NCBI RefSeq assembly: GCF_003697785.1
Contig: NZ_QOKZ01000002.1
Coordinates: forward strand, 677,816 to 741,815
DNA length: 64,000 nt
From: Paracoccus alkanivorans
GTDB lineage: Bacteria; Pseudomonadota; Alphaproteobacteria; Rhodobacterales; Rhodobacteraceae
Reading direction: 5' to 3'
Positions within the stretch are counted from its first letter, which is position 1, and the number at the start of each line of letters is the position of its first letter. The notes under the pieces are model-generated. The model ran no database searches. It was not told the origin of the DNA and was given only the letters and a program-made list of their open reading frames with translations. Positions 61,706-64,000 of this stretch are shown here, in pieces. The translations under genes were made by a program, and so were the position numbers.

Positions 61706-63096
61706 TGCGGCAGGACATATATCTCCTGCCCGATGCCACCGGCTGGCTGCCCCGGCGGCTGTCGCTGTATCGGATTGTCACCTTCGTGTCGCTTGGCATC
61801 AGCACGTTGCTTTGCATGTCTGTCGCGGCAATCATCGTGATGAATGCCCGCAAGGCGATCGAAGAGGAAACCAGTTCCGCATTCCGTAATGCCCAGGCAG
61901 CGGTGGCAATCCGCATGCCCCCCCGCTTCGCCGGCAAGGACACCATGGGCAAGGCGATGAGACTGGCCGAGGAGCTCGATTCATTGCGGCATGTGTCGTC
62001 GAAGATCATCGATACCCGGGGCGCGGCCCTGCAGATGCGCGCCGACAGCACCGAACCCAGGGAAAGCCAGGCGCCCCGTTGGTTCAACACATTGATGCGC
62101 CCGGAAATACAGACCGACCTGTACCCGATTTCGCATTACCCCAATATGCTGGGCAGCTTGCAGATATCGACGGATCCCGGCGACGAGATCGCCGAGGTAT
62201 GGGAAGATTTCCGTATCATCATTCCCCTGCTGGGGCTGAGTATGGCCGTAATGCTTGGCCTGATCATGATCGTCAATGCCCAGATCCTGCGCCGGCTCGG
62301 ACAGATACAGGAAGCCATCGGCGCGATCCGTCAAGGCGATCTGACCCGTCGCGCGCCCGATGACCGTATCATTGAATTTGCCGTGCTGGCCGATGGCGTG
62401 AACGATCTTGCAAGCCATCTTCAGGCAGAGCGTGCGGAAAACAACCTTCTGCAGACCCGCCTTCTGACGTTGTCCGACGCTGAACGCGCACGGATCGCCT
62501 CGGACCTGCACGACGAAATGGGCCCGCAATTATTCGCGCTGAATGCGGCTCTTGCGCAGGCCCTGACTGCAGCGAAAAATCTGCAGGGCGAAGGCCGCGC
62601 ACAGCTTGACGATGCTCTGCATGCGGCTGCCACGCATGCCAAGGCGGTTCGCGACAGCGCACGCACAGCGATAAATGACTTGCGTCCAATGTTGCTGGGA
62701 CATGGTACGCTTCCCGAACTGCTGGAAGAACTGGTGGCCGATTTTGCCGAAATGAGAGCGGATGTCGAGATTAATGTGAAGACGAATTACGATGCCGATG
62801 CCGGAGAACTGGCCGAGCTATCGATCTATCGCTTCGTTCGTGAAAGCCTGCTCAACGCGATCCGGCATGGCAACGCGAAGCGGGTTGAAATCAGCATGTG
62901 CTGCAACAGTGCTGAAGCGCGTCAAATCGTCACTCGCGTTGTAGACGATGGCTGCGGTCCCGGCGATGCGGTCTCGGGACGTGGTTACGGCATTGCCGGC
63001 ATCCGGGATCGCGCCCACGCAATTGGGGCGACCTATCTGCCCCCCAAACACGAAGGCGGCATGACCGTCACCGAGTTGAGGGTAACCTGCCAATGA
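61702..63096 (+). CDS. mxaY: MxaY sensor histidine kinase
   Basis: Inner-membrane kinase of 464 residues. Transmembrane helices near residues 26-48 and 172-192 flank a periplasmic sensor domain of about 120 residues. A HAMP segment (RRLGQIQEAIGAIRQGDLTRRAPDDRIIEF) follows. The HisKA_3 dimerisation helix ARIASDLHDEMGPQLFALNAAL places the phosphorylated histidine at residue 270. The ATPase domain has FVRESLLNAIRHGNAKRVEI (N box) and DDGCGPGDAVSGRGYGIAGIRDRA (G boxes). The NarL-type kinase pairs with the LuxR-type regulator next door, and the unit is the expected activator of mxaF. Confidence 0.9.
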   Translation: MMRQDIYLLPDATGWLPRRLSLYRIVTFVSLGISTLLCMSVAAIIVMNARKAIEEETSSAFRNAQAAVAIRMPPRFAGKDTMGKAMRLAEELDSLRHVSSKIIDTRGAALQMRADSTEPRESQAPRWFNTLMRPEIQTDLYPISHYPNMLGSLQISTDPGDEIAEVWEDFRIIIPLLGLSMAVMLGLIMIVNAQILRRLGQIQEAIGAIRQGDLTRRAPDDRIIEFAVLADGVNDLASHLQAERAENNLLQTRLLTLSDAERARIASDLHDEMGPQLFALNAALAQALTAAKNLQGEGRAQLDDALHAAATHAKAVRDSARTAINDLRPMLLGHGTLPELLEELVADFAEMRADVEINVKTNYDADAGELAELSIYRFVRESLLNAIRHGNAKRVEISMCCNSAEARQIVTRVVDDGCGPGDAVSGRGYGIAGIRDRAHAIGATYLPPKHEGGMTVTELRVTCQ

Positions 63097-63764
63097 CCAC
63101 CGCTGAAGCTCCATCCCGTAACACCGAACGCATCCGGCGTATCGTCGTCATCGATGACCACCCTGTCGTCGTTGAAGGATGGGGACGGATCATCCGCTCC
63201 CATCTGCCCTGCGAAATCATACCCGCTGCTTCCGCGCTGGAAGGCTGGCGGGCATGGCGCCGGATGAGACCCGACCTGATGGTCATCGACCTGACCTTGG
63301 GAGATAACAAGATCGCCGGAATAAAGTTGATCGACAGGTTGCGCTTGCTGGATCTTAACCTGCCCATCCTTGTCTTCACAATGCATCGCAGCCCGGTGCT
63401 GGCCCGCCGCGCCCTCCATGCGGGAGCAAATGGCATCATCAACAAGGATTCTCCATCGGAGGAGATCCTGACTGCCCTGACAGAGATACTCGCAGGCGGG
63501 AATTACGTGGATAGCCAGTTGGCGACCCAGATCGCCTTGATGAACGTGCCGGGCAAACGCAGTACCGGCACGCGGCTGACTGCCCGCGAAGAAGAAATCC
63601 TCAGTATGATTTCCGACGGGTTATCTTATCACGAGATCGCGGATCGGGCCTGCATCAGTTACAAGACGGTTTCCAATGTCAGCCTGGTCCTGCGCGAGAA
63701 GCTTGGCGCGACCAGCCTCACCGATCTGGTAGTTAAAGGAATTCGGTATTTCGAAGGGTTTTGA
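63093..63764 (+). CDS. mxaX: MxaX response regulator, NarL/LuxR type
   Basis: Response regulator of 223 residues. The receiver domain has RIVVIDDHPVVVEGWG, the phosphoacceptor aspartate 66 (PDLMVIDLTLGD), ILVFTMHRSP, and the IINKDSPSEE lysine. The DNA-binding domain LTAREEEILSMISDGLSYHEIADRACISYKTVSNVSLVLREKLGATSLTDLVVKGIRYF (residues about 160-220) is a canonical LuxR helix-turn-helix. In Paracoccus denitrificans the equivalent regulator is required for mxaF expression. Its start overlaps the mxaY stop as ATGA. Confidence 0.92.
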   Translation: MTTAEAPSRNTERIRRIVVIDDHPVVVEGWGRIIRSHLPCEIIPAASALEGWRAWRRMRPDLMVIDLTLGDNKIAGIKLIDRLRLLDLNLPILVFTMHRSPVLARRALHAGANGIINKDSPSEEILTALTEILAGGNYVDSQLATQIALMNVPGKRSTGTRLTAREEEILSMISDGLSYHEIADRACISYKTVSNVSLVLREKLGATSLTDLVVKGIRYFEGF

Positions 63765-63873
63765 TAAATGGATTACTTTCGATCAGCAGGATGAACACCA
63801 AGTGACCGCTCAGTACAACCGGGCTCAACCATGATAATAGTTCTCGCTGCTACCGTTCGGGTGAGACCTATCT

Positions 63874-63999
63874 TCAGATGGGGTATTCGGCTTGCGCTCC
63901 ACTTCCAGCCTCGGTCTCCGGTAGGTGCTGCGCCTCGAGCTGATGATAGAACGTGGTCTGTGTGAAGCAGTCACAAGCATCAGGAAGGAAGCGCAGCAT
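63874..63999 (-). CDS. Possible C-terminal end of a gene running off the window
   Basis: An open frame of at least 41 residues (MLRFLPDACDCFTQTTFYHQLEAQ and on) ends at a stop at 63874 and continues to the window edge. No family is recognisable. It could be the tail of a transposase or chance. The 109 bases between mxaX and this frame show no clear terminator. Confidence 0.2.
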   Translation of the reverse strand: MLRFLPDACDCFTQTTFYHQLEAQHLPETEAGSGAQAEYPI

Positions 64000-64000
64000 G

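Overview
The window looks like chromosome from a methylotrophic Paracoccus-type alphaproteobacterium (Rhodobacteraceae). The reasons are the high GC, the complete canonical mxaFJGIRSACKLD methanol dehydrogenase operon with a divergent mxaZYX regulatory operon, a short aa3-oxidase subunit IV, and gene families typical of the group (two-domain dCTP deaminase, DUF2794, paired PIN/RlmI-like genes).

Layout. 1-20.1 kb is ordinary core genome: dcd (cut by the window edge), azlCD, a beta-lactamase-fold hydrolase with an acyl-CoA dehydrogenase, glutamate dehydrogenase, TetR, two I78-type lipoproteins, an iron alcohol dehydrogenase, ftsY, a zwf-pgl-pgi operon, a PIN/RNA methyltransferase pair and dusA. 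20.08-37.14 kb is a roughly 17 kb defence island inserted in the 5' end of dusA. It is bounded by 20-bp direct repeats of dusA sequence (20060-20079 and 37143-37162). It carries an AbiE toxin-antitoxin pair, vsr with a coupled unknown gene, and a tightly packed set of C5 methyltransferase, MORC/GHKL ATPase, Z1 helicase-like ATPase, PD-(D/E)XK protein and AIPR protein. Mrr-like and HNH nucleases follow, then hipA and ardC debris. I see no integrase inside the repeats. A frameshifted tyrosine recombinase lies just outside the distal repeat, next to a second replacement dusA 5' end, so this looks like the remains of two tandem dusA elements, the first being cis-mobilisable.

38.3-45.1 kb is a sialic acid catabolic locus: divergent nanA, then nanR-siaPQM-nanE-nanK-nagB. 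Two FCD-GntR type operators lie 21 bp apart in the nanA-nanR gap. nagB is frameshifted and has lost its 3' end where the integrase remnant abuts it. 45.2-50.0 kb holds an IS110 fragment and a plasmid-type mobilisation remnant (alpA, traA relaxase, oriT-like site, traC, traD) without traG or a secretion system.

50.3-63.8 kb is the methanol oxidation locus. mxaF encodes the calcium-type enzyme (Asp-Tyr-Ala at the active site rather than the lanthanide-type Asp-Tyr-Asp). MxaG and MxaI are its cytochrome acceptor and small subunit, and MxaJ and RSACKLD are accessory and calcium-insertion proteins. A beta-propeller protein is appended at the end. Hairpins after mxaF, mxaG and mxaI probably grade expression along the operon. 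MxaYX is the expected activating two-component system. The last 236 bases show no certain gene.
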